Positions 23,485 to 33,670 of a stretch of 61,554 nucleotides of DNA are shown piece by piece. The DNA is from Clostridiales bacterium (GTDB lineage Bacteria > Bacillota > Clostridia > Oscillospirales > Oscillospiraceae). The notes under the pieces are model-generated. The model was not told the origin of the DNA. It made no database searches and saw only the letters and a program-made list of their open reading frames with translations. The DNA is taken from positions 1-61,554 of the forward strand of contig JALEMS010000024.1 in NCBI GenBank assembly GCA_022768185.1, read 5' to 3'. The translations under genes were made by a program, and so were the position numbers. How positions within the stretch are numbered: position 1 is the first letter of the stretch; every line of letters starts with the position of its first letter.

Positions 23485-24840
23485 TTATGCGGCCGTATCG
23501 GTGAGCATGTCGTCGGTCAGCTCGGGGTAGGTATCCAGGTCGGCGGGGTAGGTGATGGTGACGGCGTCGCCCCAGGCGGTGATGTCAACGGTGATGTCCA
23601 TGTCCATGTCCATGTCGACGGTCTGGCCGCCGACCTCCGTGGCGACGGCGACTTCCATTTTGCTGAGGATTTTCTGCATCTGGCCGTCCTTGAAGTAGAC
23701 GGTGGTGTCGTTCAGCTTGAAGTTTATCTTGACGCTCTGGTCGTCCCCGATCTGGGCGCTGACCATTTCATTGACGATGTCGTTCAGGGCGGGATTGTAG
23801 GAGATGGTGTAAGAACCGTCCGCATTCTTGACGATCTTATCGAAGAGATAGAGCGGGCCTGCCTCGGCGGCGCTCAGGTCAACCATGCCCAGATCGGACA
23901 GATCGTCCAGGCCGGCCAGGTTCAGCTCGGCCTTATACTTGCCGTCTTCGCCGCCGTCGACGTAGAGCCAGCCGTCCTTCAGCCATTCCCTGACGGTGGC
24001 GGTCTGCTCGCCGGTGGTGCTTTTGACGACGGCGCTCATCTGCATGCCGTTCTCATCGAGGATGACGGCCATATCGGCGTCGGCGGTGCTTTCCGTCGTC
24101 ATGCCCAGAGCGGGGATCCTGGCGGCCATTTTGACCGTGGAGCGCATTGCCATTGCAATGCGGCCCTCGGGCAGCTTGGCGGCGGCGCAGTATTCGGCGT
24201 AAATGGCCTGCTTGTCAAGCAGCTCCCGGGCGGCCTCCTGCTTCACAACGCCGTCGTCGACCAGCTTCTGCAGAAGGGTCGTTTCCGTGCCCTTGACGCG
24301 GGTGGCCAGCGCCTGATAGGACATGGCGGCGACCTCGTCGCGCAGGAAAGCGTCGGAGAGGAACTCGCTCTGATACAGACCGAGGCGCTCGGCCATCTTG
24401 AGCGCTTCGGCATAGGTGAAGTCGCCGTCGGCCTCGCTGTAGCCGAGCGCGCGCAGCACGAAGGTGCTGTACATCTGCGCATTGCAGTCGCCGGTGCCGA
24501 AGTGGGTGGCATCCACGCCCTTGGTCAGGCCGTTCTTGTACATCCAGGCGACATAGGCGTCGGCCCAGGCGGGAACGTCCTGGAACGGATGGCTGATTTC
24601 GCCGGCTGCGAACTGCTCCTTGGCCTGCTGCTCCATGCCGAGCAGGCGCACGAGCATCACGCCGGCCTCGGTGCGCGTGGCGGCGCGATCGAGTTCAAAG
24701 CCGTTGTTCGTACCCTGGAACAGGCCGATGTCCTTCAGCTCCTGAGCCGGCTGGTCATAGTTTGCGGCAAAGCCGGGCAGCGCCAGCGCAAACACCAGCG
24801 CCAGGCAAAGCGCGAGGCTGAGGACTGCTTTCTTTTTCAT
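23485..24840 (-). CDS. Secreted protein with N-terminal SLH-like repeats and a C-terminal unknown domain
   Basis: 451 residues from ATG 24840 with AAGGAGG upstream. Signal peptide MKKKAVLSLALCLALVFALALPGFA; then SLH-like segments (ELKDIGLFQGTNNGFELDRAATRTEAGVML; FQDVPAWADAYVAWMYKNGLTKGV; FTYAEALKMAERLGLY), and from about residue 215 a beta-rich C-terminal domain (AMRSTVKMAARIPALGMTTESTADADMAVI... MDMDMDITVDITAWGD) with a run of alternating Met-Asp. That second half resembles 'DUF6612-like' lipoprotein folds only loosely; I do not assign it. Exported, probably wall-associated. Low GC at the start region but no sign of transfer. Confidence 0.8.
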   Translation of the reverse strand: MKKKAVLSLALCLALVFALALPGFAANYDQPAQELKDIGLFQGTNNGFELDRAATRTEAGVMLVRLLGMEQQAKEQFAAGEISHPFQDVPAWADAYVAWMYKNGLTKGVDATHFGTGDCNAQMYSTFVLRALGYSEADGDFTYAEALKMAERLGLYQSEFLSDAFLRDEVAAMSYQALATRVKGTETTLLQKLVDDGVVKQEAARELLDKQAIYAEYCAAAKLPEGRIAMAMRSTVKMAARIPALGMTTESTADADMAVILDENGMQMSAVVKSTTGEQTATVREWLKDGWLYVDGGEDGKYKAELNLAGLDDLSDLGMVDLSAAEAGPLYLFDKIVKNADGSYTISYNPALNDIVNEMVSAQIGDDQSVKINFKLNDTTVYFKDGQMQKILSKMEVAVATEVGGQTVDMDMDMDITVDITAWGDAVTITYPADLDTYPELTDDMLTDTAA

Positions 24841-24905
24841 GCTTGCTTCCTCCTTCATTTTTTGTTCTTTGTTCACGAAAGTGTTTTGTGTAAAACCGGC
24901 GGCGC

Positions 24906-25568
24906 TCAGCCGCCGATCCAGCACCGAATCTCCCGGCGCAGCCAATCGGCCAGGCGGTCGACGCCCTCGCCGGTTTTTGCGGAGATGCAGAGGATTTCGA
25001 TCTCGGGGTTGCGCCGGCGCGCGCGCGTACAGGCCTTGTCCACGTCGAAATCGAACACGCCGAGCGTGTCTGTCTTGTTGATAACCAGCAGGTTCGCCAC
25101 CTGGAACATCAGCGGGTATTTCAGCGGCTTGTCATCCCCCTCCGGGACGCTGAGAATGGCCGCGTTTTTCACCGCGCCGGTGTCGAACTCCGCCGGGCAC
25201 ACGAGGTTGCCCACGTTTTCCAGCACGATCAGGTCGTAGCGCTCCGAGCCGATGGCCTCCAGCCCCTGCCGCGTCATGCCCGCGTCGAGGTGGCACATGC
25301 CGCCGGTGTGCAGCTGGACGGCGTCGAAGCCGGCCTCTGCCATCGCGCGTGCGTCGACGTCGGAGTCGATGTCGGCCTGCAGCACGCCGATTTTGAACTC
25401 GTCTTTCAGCAGCGGCAGGACGCTGCGCAGCGTGGTGGTTTTGCCTGCTCCCGGAGAGGCCATGAGGTTGAGCAGGAAGGTCTTCTGCCGGCGCAGCTGC
25501 TCGCGCAGCAGCGCGGCCTCCCGGTCGTTGTTGTCATAAATGCTCTGTCGGATGTCGATGATCTGCAT
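24906..25568 (-). CDS. hypB: HypB nickel-insertion GTPase
   Basis: 220 residues, GGAAAGGAA before ATG. GTPase that delivers Ni to [NiFe]-hydrogenase. Seen: Walker A ASPGAGKTT at residues 37-45, ADIDSDVDA, the metal site GGMCHLDA (Cys92-His93), NVGNLVCPAEFD (Cys124), and the base-recognition motif NKTD near 182. The N terminus lacks the His-rich tail of nickel-storing HypB. No hypA, hypCDEF or hydrogenase subunit is in the window, so it is an orphan copy here; partners may be elsewhere, or it may serve another Ni enzyme. A structured RNA ending in a terminator lies just upstream. Confidence 0.92.
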   Translation of the reverse strand: MQIIDIRQSIYDNNDREAALLREQLRRQKTFLLNLMASPGAGKTTTLRSVLPLLKDEFKIGVLQADIDSDVDARAMAEAGFDAVQLHTGGMCHLDAGMTRQGLEAIGSERYDLIVLENVGNLVCPAEFDTGAVKNAAILSVPEGDDKPLKYPLMFQVANLLVINKTDTLGVFDFDVDKACTRARRRNPEIEILCISAKTGEGVDRLADWLRREIRCWIGG

Positions 25569-25621
25569 GGCGTATTCCTTTCCAGAAAGTTGGGCGCTGC
25601 CGGCCCTGCTGTGTGCAGCGT

Positions 25622-25805
25622 AAGAAAAAGGGTGTGCCGCTCACGCGGCACACCCCAGCCCGCAATGCCGTAGGGATCCGGTTAAGAACCTGCACGACTC
25701 GGCAGGTGGGTTGCCTCACTCTGCTTCAGTGCTTCCAACGTCCAACCCGGCGCGAAGCCGGGCCGGGAGGCCTGCGATCGACAGAAGTATGTGGCATCCC
25801 TTATA
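25622..25805 (-). ncRNA. Structured RNA candidate upstream of hypB, ending in an intrinsic terminator
   Basis: No gene fits the 316-base gap 25569-25884. On the minus strand a -10-like TATTAT (25808..25803) is followed by about 175 bases that fold well: GATGCC near the start pairs with GGCATT near 25668; CCGGCCCGGC/GCCGGGTTGG forms a 10-bp hairpin; GTTG-CACU/AGUG-CAAC forms a second; ACCTGC/GCAGGT forms a third. It ends with GGGTGTGCCGC (25655..25645)/GCGGCACACCC (25640..25630) and TTTTTCTT. The length fits a stand-alone RNA such as 6S RNA, but the layout also fits a riboswitch or attenuator before hypB. I do not recognise a named motif with confidence. Confidence 0.55.
25630..25655 (-). terminator. 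Terminator of the structured RNA
   Basis: 11-bp perfect GC-rich stem, GTGA loop on the minus strand, followed by TTTTTCTTA. It stands 62 bases before the hypB start, so it would block hypB unless an upstream fold prevents it. Confidence 0.85.
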
Positions 25806-25884
25806 ATAAATGTGGGTTTTAAGCGGATCCGACTTAAAATAAGCGTCCACGAACACCGCAGGCAGTCAGAGCCGTAACCGGCGC

Positions 25885-26208
25885 TTACTGCTGTGCTTCC
25901 GCACCGTCCTCCGGCGTGTCTTCGTCCTGTCCGTCTTCGTCCTCGGCGAACATGCGTTCCATAAAGATATCGTAAATGGCGTTGAGCTCGTCGTCATCGT
26001 CGATGGAGCCGAGCAGCTCCTCGCCGTTTTCCTCCGTGACCTTCAGAATGACGAAGCCGAAATCCGGGTCGTCCTCATCCATGTCGGCGGGAAGGAAAAG
26101 CATATAGGTTTCGCCGTTATGCTCGAGCGTGTCGATGTGCTCCAGCTCAAACTCGGAGCCGTCCTCATCCTCCAGCGTGATGAAGTCGCTGCCGTAATCT
26201 TCGTTCAT
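25885..26208 (-). CDS. DUF1292 acidic small protein
   Basis: 107 residues from ATG 26208 (GGAGGATCACCC upstream). Pattern DFITLEDEDGSEFELEHIDTLEHNGETYMLFLPAD, then FVILKVTEENGEELLGSIDDDDELNAIYDIF, is the DUF1292/YrzB form; the C-terminal 25 residues are almost all Asp, Glu and Gln. In Bacilli and clostridia the family often stands near RuvX/YqgF and AlaRS; here those are absent. Cytosolic, function unknown. Confidence 0.88.
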   Translation of the reverse strand: MNEDYGSDFITLEDEDGSEFELEHIDTLEHNGETYMLFLPADMDEDDPDFGFVILKVTEENGEELLGSIDDDDELNAIYDIFMERMFAEDEDGQDEDTPEDGAEAQQ

Positions 26209-26333
26209 GGGTGATCCTCCTTGCTTTGGTGATTTCATTGTACCGCAGCCGCATCTGAAAATCAACCCTTTTCCTATGATTCAGCGCTTTGCCGGGGTCA
26301 GCCGCCGCGGCGCTGCGGGGAGGGCCTCGGCGG

Positions 26334-26654
26334 TCAGGAGCCGAGGTCCTCCAGCAGGGTGAGCAGCTCCTCCTCGCTGGAGACGGACAGCCCCTGTCCG
26401 AGCAGCTCGCGGTCTGCCTGCGGCAGCGTTTTGGTTTCGATGGTGGTGACGCGCAGCGGGCTGCCGGAGGACGCCGCGTCGTATACGGCGACGCTTCCTC
26501 CGCAGTCGCGCAGCACATAGACCGAGCCCGGCGCGGGCTGCGGCGGCAGCCAGCCGGTATGCGGAACGGCGATGCTGCACACCACGCCGGCGGCGCTGGT
26601 CAGCGCGCCGAGCGCCAGCACACTGCAGCATATGATCCTGGCTCGCAGATTCAT
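26334..26654 (-). CDS. Small exported protein with BofC-like C-terminal domain
   Basis: 106 residues. One N-terminal hydrophobic segment (IICCSVLALGALTSAAGVVCSIAV) acting as signal or anchor, then a short extracellular domain VYVLRDCGGSVAVYDAASSGSPLRVT...TKTLPQADRELLGQGLSVSSEEELLTLLEDLGS. The 'strand-G-x-V-A-V-Y..., L-P-x-x-D-x-x-x-L-x-x-G' pattern recalls the C-terminal domain of BofC, a forespore protein controlling sigma-K activation; sporulation function is inference only. AAAGGAAG upstream of ATG. Confidence 0.6.
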   Translation of the reverse strand: MNLRARIICCSVLALGALTSAAGVVCSIAVPHTGWLPPQPAPGSVYVLRDCGGSVAVYDAASSGSPLRVTTIETKTLPQADRELLGQGLSVSSEEELLTLLEDLGS

Positions 26655-26732
26655 GACAACACTTCCTTTCCGGAAAAGCCTGCCCGGCAGAGCCAGGAAT
26701 GATTCATGCCTTTTAAAAATTTACATTTTGTG

Positions 26733-26762
26733 TTTCCATTCACCGGGAAACTGTGCTATAAT
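26733..26762 (+). promoter_or_regulatory. Promoter of the class A PBP gene
   Basis: TTTCCA (26733-26738), 18-base spacer ending TGC, TATAAT (26757-26762): perfect extended -10 with a weak -35. Confidence 0.6.
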
Positions 26763-26857
26763 ACTCTGACATATGATCGCCGGCACGCACGCGCGCCGGA
26801 CGGGCGGCTGCCCTTGCGCAGCCTTCATTTCCATCCATATACAATCCGGAGGTAAAA

Positions 26858-29026
26858 ATGAACTCCTGGAAGACCAAAAACAACAGGCAGAAGGCCATCG
26901 CCGCGGCAGACGCCGCCGCGCGCACCGTCTCCGGGACGGCTGCGCTGGTGCTGCGCATCCTGCTGACGGTGCTGCTGGTGCTGCTGCTGACGGGGCTGCT
27001 GTTCACCTGCATCTTTGCCTACTATGTCAAAACCTGTCTGGTGACGGATCTCGACGTCAAGCTTTCCGATTTTACGCTGGCGCTTTCCAGTACCATCTGG
27101 TATAAGGATGAAAACGGCGAATATCAGGAGCTGGAGACCCTTGCCGGCGAGGAAAACCGCATCTGGACGCCCTATGACGAGATCCCGGCCTACATGGAGC
27201 ATGCGGCCGTCGCCATTGAGGACAGACGCTTTTATGACCATAAGGGCGTGGACTGGTACCGTACCGCCGGCGCTTTCGCCAACATGTTCCTGACGATGAA
27301 GAACGACTTCGGCGGCTCCACCATCACCCAGCAGCTCATCAAAAACGTCACACAGAACGACGACGTCACCGTCCAGCGAAAGCTGGTGGAGATCTTCAAG
27401 GCGCTTGAGCTGGAGAAGACCTATGACAAGCAGGAGATCATCGAGTGGTATCTCAACGTGGTTTATTTCGGAGAGGGCTGCTACGGCGTGTACACCGCCG
27501 CGGAGACCTACTTCGGCAAGACCCCGGCCGAGCTGTCCCTGGCTGAGTGCGCCAGCATCATCGGCATCACCAACAACCCCTCCCGGTATGATCCCTTTAT
27601 CAGCCGCGAAAACAACAAGCAGCGTCAGGAGCTGATCCTCCACGAAATGTACGACCAGGGCTATATCACGTATGAGGAGTATACCCAGGCCGTGGCCGAG
27701 GAGCTGGACTTTGTGCAGGGCGAGGACGAGGAGCCTGTCAGCAAGGTCTACAGCTACTACGTTGAGGTGCTCATCGACGATGTGCTCGATGATCTGGTGG
27801 AGCGCAAGGGCATCAACCGGGAGACTGCGCGCCTGATGCTGTTCTCCGGCGGCTATCAGATCTACTGCTCGATGAACAAGTCCGTGCAGGATCAGGTCGA
27901 TCAGATTTATGAGAACCTCAGCAATCTGCCGAAGGCCTACCGTGCCTCCGACCAGCAGCTGCAGTCGGCCATCGTGGTGATGGATCCGTATACGGGCGAG
28001 ATCATCGCGCTCTCCGGCGGCACCGGCGAGAAAACCGCCAGTTACAACCTCAACCGCGCCGTTTACCCCACGCGCCGCCCGCCGGGCTCGTCCATCAAGC
28101 CCATCGCGGTGTACGGTCCGGCCATGGAATACGGCCTGATCACGCAGACCACCGAGGTGAACGACGCGCCCGACATCTCCTTGAGCGGCACCACCTGGTT
28201 CCCGCGCAACTCCGGCGGCACCTACCGCGGCGTCGTCACCATCCGTCAGGCGCTCATCAGCTCGCTCAACACCGTGTCGGCGCAGATCCTCGACAAGCTC
28301 ACGCCCGCCGCGTCCTACGACTTCCTCACCACCCGCCTGGGCGTCACGAGCCTGGAGGAGTCCGACTGCGACTATGCGCCGCTTGCCCTCGGCCAGCTCA
28401 CCCACGGCATCACCGTGCGCGAAATGGCCCAGGCCTACTGTGCGTTCGTCAACGACGGCGTGTTCACCCAGTCGCGCATGTACACGCTGGTTACGGACGC
28501 TGCCGGCGTGACCGTGCTGGACAACGCCCCGGTCACCTCCGTGGCCTTCAAGGAGAGCGTGGCGCATAACATGGTCGACATGCTGCACGCCGCCGCCACC
28601 TGGGGCACCGGCAGCGAGGCCTCCTTCAGCGGCATGCCCGTCGCCGGCAAGACCGGCACCACCACCAACAACTGTGACCGCTGGTTCGTCGGCTTCACGC
28701 CGTATTACGTGGCTGCGGTCTGGACGGGCTACGACATGCCCGAGCCGATGTACTTCTACGGCAACCCCGCCGCCCAGATCTGGAAGGCTGTGATGCAGCC
28801 GGTGCATGCCGGCCTCATCTGGCAGGACTTCCCGAAGGCGAGCCCCGGCGCGCCCACCGGCATCTTCGGCGACTTTGACGAAGAGGAAGAAGAGCCGGAC
28901 GACGAACAGCCGGACGACGCCACCACCACGCCCACCACGCCGACCACGCCCGGCACGACGCAGCCGTCCGAGCCGTCTGAGCCGGCGACGCCGCCGGAGG
29001 AAAACACCCCCGCCGACCCGGCATAA
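26858..29026 (+). CDS. Class A penicillin-binding protein (transglycosylase/transpeptidase)
   Basis: 722 residues, CCGGAGG upstream. Builds and cross-links peptidoglycan. Order: cytosolic basic tail, one transmembrane helix (about 25-58), GT51 domain with AVAIEDRRFYDHKGVD (catalytic Glu) and GGSTITQQLIKN, YLNVVYFGEGCYG, then transpeptidase domain with PGSSIKP (catalytic Ser in SxxK), SSLNT (SxN) and KTGTT. It ends in an acidic stretch (DEEEEEPDDEQPDD) and a Thr/Pro-rich tail of about 45 residues, as in clostridial PBP1. Outer face of the membrane. Confidence 0.95.
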   Translation: MNSWKTKNNRQKAIAAADAAARTVSGTAALVLRILLTVLLVLLLTGLLFTCIFAYYVKTCLVTDLDVKLSDFTLALSSTIWYKDENGEYQELETLAGEENRIWTPYDEIPAYMEHAAVAIEDRRFYDHKGVDWYRTAGAFANMFLTMKNDFGGSTITQQLIKNVTQNDDVTVQRKLVEIFKALELEKTYDKQEIIEWYLNVVYFGEGCYGVYTAAETYFGKTPAELSLAECASIIGITNNPSRYDPFISRENNKQRQELILHEMYDQGYITYEEYTQAVAEELDFVQGEDEEPVSKVYSYYVEVLIDDVLDDLVERKGINRETARLMLFSGGYQIYCSMNKSVQDQVDQIYENLSNLPKAYRASDQQLQSAIVVMDPYTGEIIALSGGTGEKTASYNLNRAVYPTRRPPGSSIKPIAVYGPAMEYGLITQTTEVNDAPDISLSGTTWFPRNSGGTYRGVVTIRQALISSLNTVSAQILDKLTPAASYDFLTTRLGVTSLEESDCDYAPLALGQLTHGITVREMAQAYCAFVNDGVFTQSRMYTLVTDAAGVTVLDNAPVTSVAFKESVAHNMVDMLHAAATWGTGSEASFSGMPVAGKTGTTTNNCDRWFVGFTPYYVAAVWTGYDMPEPMYFYGNPAAQIWKAVMQPVHAGLIWQDFPKASPGAPTGIFGDFDEEEEEPDDEQPDDATTTPTTPTTPGTTQPSEPSEPATPPEENTPADPA

Positions 29027-29049
29027 ATCAATCAACAGGAGGATTCGCA

Positions 29050-29340
29050 ATGGCAGACGAAAGCAAGCTTCTGGAATATAAGGGCCATCCCCTTCGCCGC
29101 AAGGACAATCTCATCTATTACGGCAGCATGGACGACAAATATATCATCCTGCTGCAGGTGCTCGACACGAAGAAGGTCGGCGCGCTGGATGTGGCCACGC
29201 GCGTTTCCGTGCAGCTGCAGGCCACCGCACCCAACCTCAGAAGCCGCGACCGCATCCAGAAAAAGAGCGAAAAGGAAAGCCTGTACGCAGCGATGGATCT
29301 CGGCTGCGTGTGGCTTGAGCGCGCGCTCAACCCCCGGTAA
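29050..29340 (+). CDS. Conserved small protein of unknown function
   Basis: 96 residues, CAGGAGG 7 bases upstream, 23 bases after the PBP gene, so same transcript. Sequence LLEYKGHPLRRKDNLIYYGSM, DKYIILLQVL, then a basic helix and a C-terminal DLGCVWLERAL. No signal peptide or known motif. The first 60 residues look like an all-beta small barrel. Companion of the PBP gene; function unknown. Confidence 0.75.
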   Translation: MADESKLLEYKGHPLRRKDNLIYYGSMDDKYIILLQVLDTKKVGALDVATRVSVQLQATAPNLRSRDRIQKKSEKESLYAAMDLGCVWLERALNPR

Positions 29341-29354
29341 GCGGCGGGCGCGCC

Positions 29355-30560
29355 ATGAGGAAGAACCACCTGCCCGCCCCGGCGCGGCGCCTGTGTGCGC
29401 TGCGCCGCCGCGTGAGCGCACGCCGGAGCGGCACAGGCACAGCAGGCACAGGGCGTGTTGCAGCCGCCCTGTGCCTGCTGTGCGCTTTTTCACTGCTCCT
29501 GAGCGGATGCGCGCAGTTTCAGAGGGAATACGTGGAGGTTTCCAGCCACGTTGACAGCACGGTCTCCGAGGCCGCGCCGGACTTCGCCAATATTTCCACC
29601 TATACGCAGCTGCGCGCGGCGCTTTCGTCGATGGTGTCGCACCGGCAGGAGACAGCGGTGCTGCGCTTCGGCCGGTACAGCGGCGAGCTGTCGGAGGATC
29701 TGTCCACCGCCTCGTGGAGCATCCGGGCGGAGTCTGCGCTGGGGGCCTGGTGCGTTGAGACCGTGTCCTACGAGCTGCAGCGTCTGGTATCGTATTCCGA
29801 GGCGGACGTGTCCATCCGCTATAAACGCACCGCGCAGGAGATGGAGAACGTGGTCTATCTCACCGGTACGGTCGGTCTCAGCGAGCAGATCCAGCAGGCG
29901 CTCGAGCAGGCGCAGACGCGCCTGGTGGTGCGCCTGAGCAGCCGCAATATGGACGCCGACGGCGCGCTTGCCGCGGTGCAGAATGCCTGGCTGGAGAATC
30001 CGCTGTGCAGCGCCGCGCCCCCGCAGGCCTCGGTGGAGGTCTATTCGGGCAAGGGATATGAACGAGTGGCGGATTTCACGTTTTCCTATGATTATTCGGC
30101 CCAGTGGCTGGAGCAGCTGCGCCAGTCGCTGTCCGTGGCGGTCGACCGGGTGCTGGAGTCGGTACCCGCAGGGGACACGCAGAGCCGCATCCGCAGTGCC
30201 TGCCGCATCCTGTCCAACGACTGCAGCTACGATCCCGACGTTTCGGATTTCGGCGGCACGGCCTACGGCGCGCTGATCATCGGCCATGCCAACAGTCTCG
30301 GCTATGCGCAGGCGTGCAAGCTGCTGTGCGACCGGATGGACGTGCCCTGCCAGATCATCGCAGGCCGGTACGACCGGGCTGAGCATTACTGGAATATCGT
30401 GGAGATCGACGGGGCACGCTATCACATCGACGTCTCCCTGGCCGCGCAGCTCGGGCTGTCGGCGGTATTCCTGCGCAGCGATTCGGCCCTGTGGGGCCGC
30501 TATACCTGGGACATCGACGCCTATGCGCCCTGCCTCGGCGCGGCGACGGGCGCACAGTGA
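29355..30560 (+). CDS. Lipoprotein with degenerate transglutaminase-like domain
   Basis: 401 residues from ATG 29355; no good ribosome binding site, a GTG at 29412 is an alternative start. After a long Arg-rich n-region comes VAAALCLLCAFSLLLSGC, a lipobox with Cys near residue 52. A middle region of about 200 residues is unassigned. Residues about 270-400 match the clostridial transglutaminase core: GTAYGALIIGHANSLGYAQACKLLCD, AEHYWNIVEIDG and YHIDVSL. The triad positions read Ser314 where Cys is expected, His344 and Asp359, so Cys-dependent chemistry should be lost. Extracellular and lipid-anchored. Follows the PBP operon by 14 bases after its neighbour. Its signal-peptide codons form a terminator-like hairpin (29437-29490). 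Confidence 0.75.
   Translation: MRKNHLPAPARRLCALRRRVSARRSGTGTAGTGRVAAALCLLCAFSLLLSGCAQFQREYVEVSSHVDSTVSEAAPDFANISTYTQLRAALSSMVSHRQETAVLRFGRYSGELSEDLSTASWSIRAESALGAWCVETVSYELQRLVSYSEADVSIRYKRTAQEMENVVYLTGTVGLSEQIQQALEQAQTRLVVRLSSRNMDADGALAAVQNAWLENPLCSAAPPQASVEVYSGKGYERVADFTFSYDYSAQWLEQLRQSLSVAVDRVLESVPAGDTQSRIRSACRILSNDCSYDPDVSDFGGTAYGALIIGHANSLGYAQACKLLCDRMDVPCQIIAGRYDRAEHYWNIVEIDGARYHIDVSLAAQLGLSAVFLRSDSALWGRYTWDIDAYAPCLGAATGAQ
29437..29490 (+). terminator. Terminator-shaped hairpin inside the lipoprotein signal-peptide coding region
   Basis: 19-bp perfect inverted repeat, left arm 29437-29455 (starts GCACAGCAGG), right arm 29465-29483 (ends CCTGCTGTGC), 9-base loop, then GCTTTTTC. The right arm and U-run encode LCLLCAFSL of the signal peptide. 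It could end transcripts from the PBP operon or attenuate the lipoprotein gene. Confidence 0.65.
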
Positions 30561-30590
30561 CCGCAAAACGCGCGCCGGAGCCGGAACGGC

Positions 30591-30619
30591 TTGACAAACG
30601 GCACGACGACGGTTATAAT
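30591..30619 (+). promoter_or_regulatory. Consensus sigma-A promoter of T-box-valS
   Basis: Perfect TTGACA (30591-30596), 17-base spacer, perfect TATAAT (30614-30619). Start expected near 30626; strength is then limited by the T-box. Confidence 0.85.
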
Positions 30620-30625
30620 TTGAGG

Positions 30626-30894
30626 GCTGTCAAGGCAAACGGCGGGCCGCGTGCGGCCCTGCAAAACCGGCTGAGACGGGCAGGAGTAGGCAGAGCGCAG
30701 CGCTCAGAGAAGGGGCGGCCGGTGAAAGCCCCCGCAATGCGCAGCCGAAGGTCGGCCCCGAGCCGCCGGACGGAAGACAAGTACGTCCGGACGGGCGCTC
30801 CCGTTACAGAGCAAGAGTGCCGCGCCCTGTCGGGTGCGGAACCCAGGTGGTACCGCGCAGACTGCGCCCCGGGATCCCCGGGGCGATTTTGTTT
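30626..30894 (+). promoter_or_regulatory. T-box riboswitch (valine, GUC specifier) with terminator
   Basis: Leader between promoter and valS. Stem I features: GGAGTAGG, CAGAGAAGGGGC and GGTGAAAGCCCC; aligned to known T-boxes the specifier falls at GTC 30751-30753 in GAAGGTCGG, a valine codon that fits the downstream gene. T-box core CCAGGTGGTACCGCG at 30843-30857. Terminator stem CGCCCCGGG (30865-30873)/CCCGGGGCG (30877-30885), then ATTTTGTTTT. Uncharged tRNA-Val should stabilise the antiterminator and allow valS expression. Confidence 0.9.
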
Positions 30895-30956
30895 TGATAC
30901 AGAAAGATCACATTGCGGCGGGCCTGCCCGCCGCCTGAAAAGGAGAACCGCTTCGT

Positions 30957-33575
<2,619 letters not shown>

Positions 33576-33602
33576 CAAATTTTTTCCGGAATATCTGCTA
33601 TC

Positions 33603-33635
33603 ATGGGGCTGTCCTGTATGGGACAGCCCCATTTT
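33603..33635 (+). terminator. valS terminator
   Basis: 12-bp perfect stem ATGGGGCTGTCC (33603-33614)/GGACAGCCCCAT (33621-33632), then TTTTG. Only about 35 bases remain before spoIIAA, so any spoIIA promoter must overlap this region or lie within the valS end; I see no convincing sigma-H consensus. Confidence 0.8.
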
Positions 33636-33670
33636 GTATCTTTAAGCAGCGCGGAAAGGAACGGTGAAAC

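Noticed and set aside
25640-25805. tRNA, tmRNA, SRP RNA or RNase P in the gap before hypB
   Set aside because: No acceptor stem/CCA, no tmRNA ends, no GGAAG-AGCAG SRP loop, and too short for RNase P.
26825-29050. A 741-codon open frame antisense to the class A PBP gene
   Set aside because: The sense strand carries all GT51 and transpeptidase motifs; the antisense frame is His/Gly/Val/Asp-rich with no motif, a result of third-position GC.
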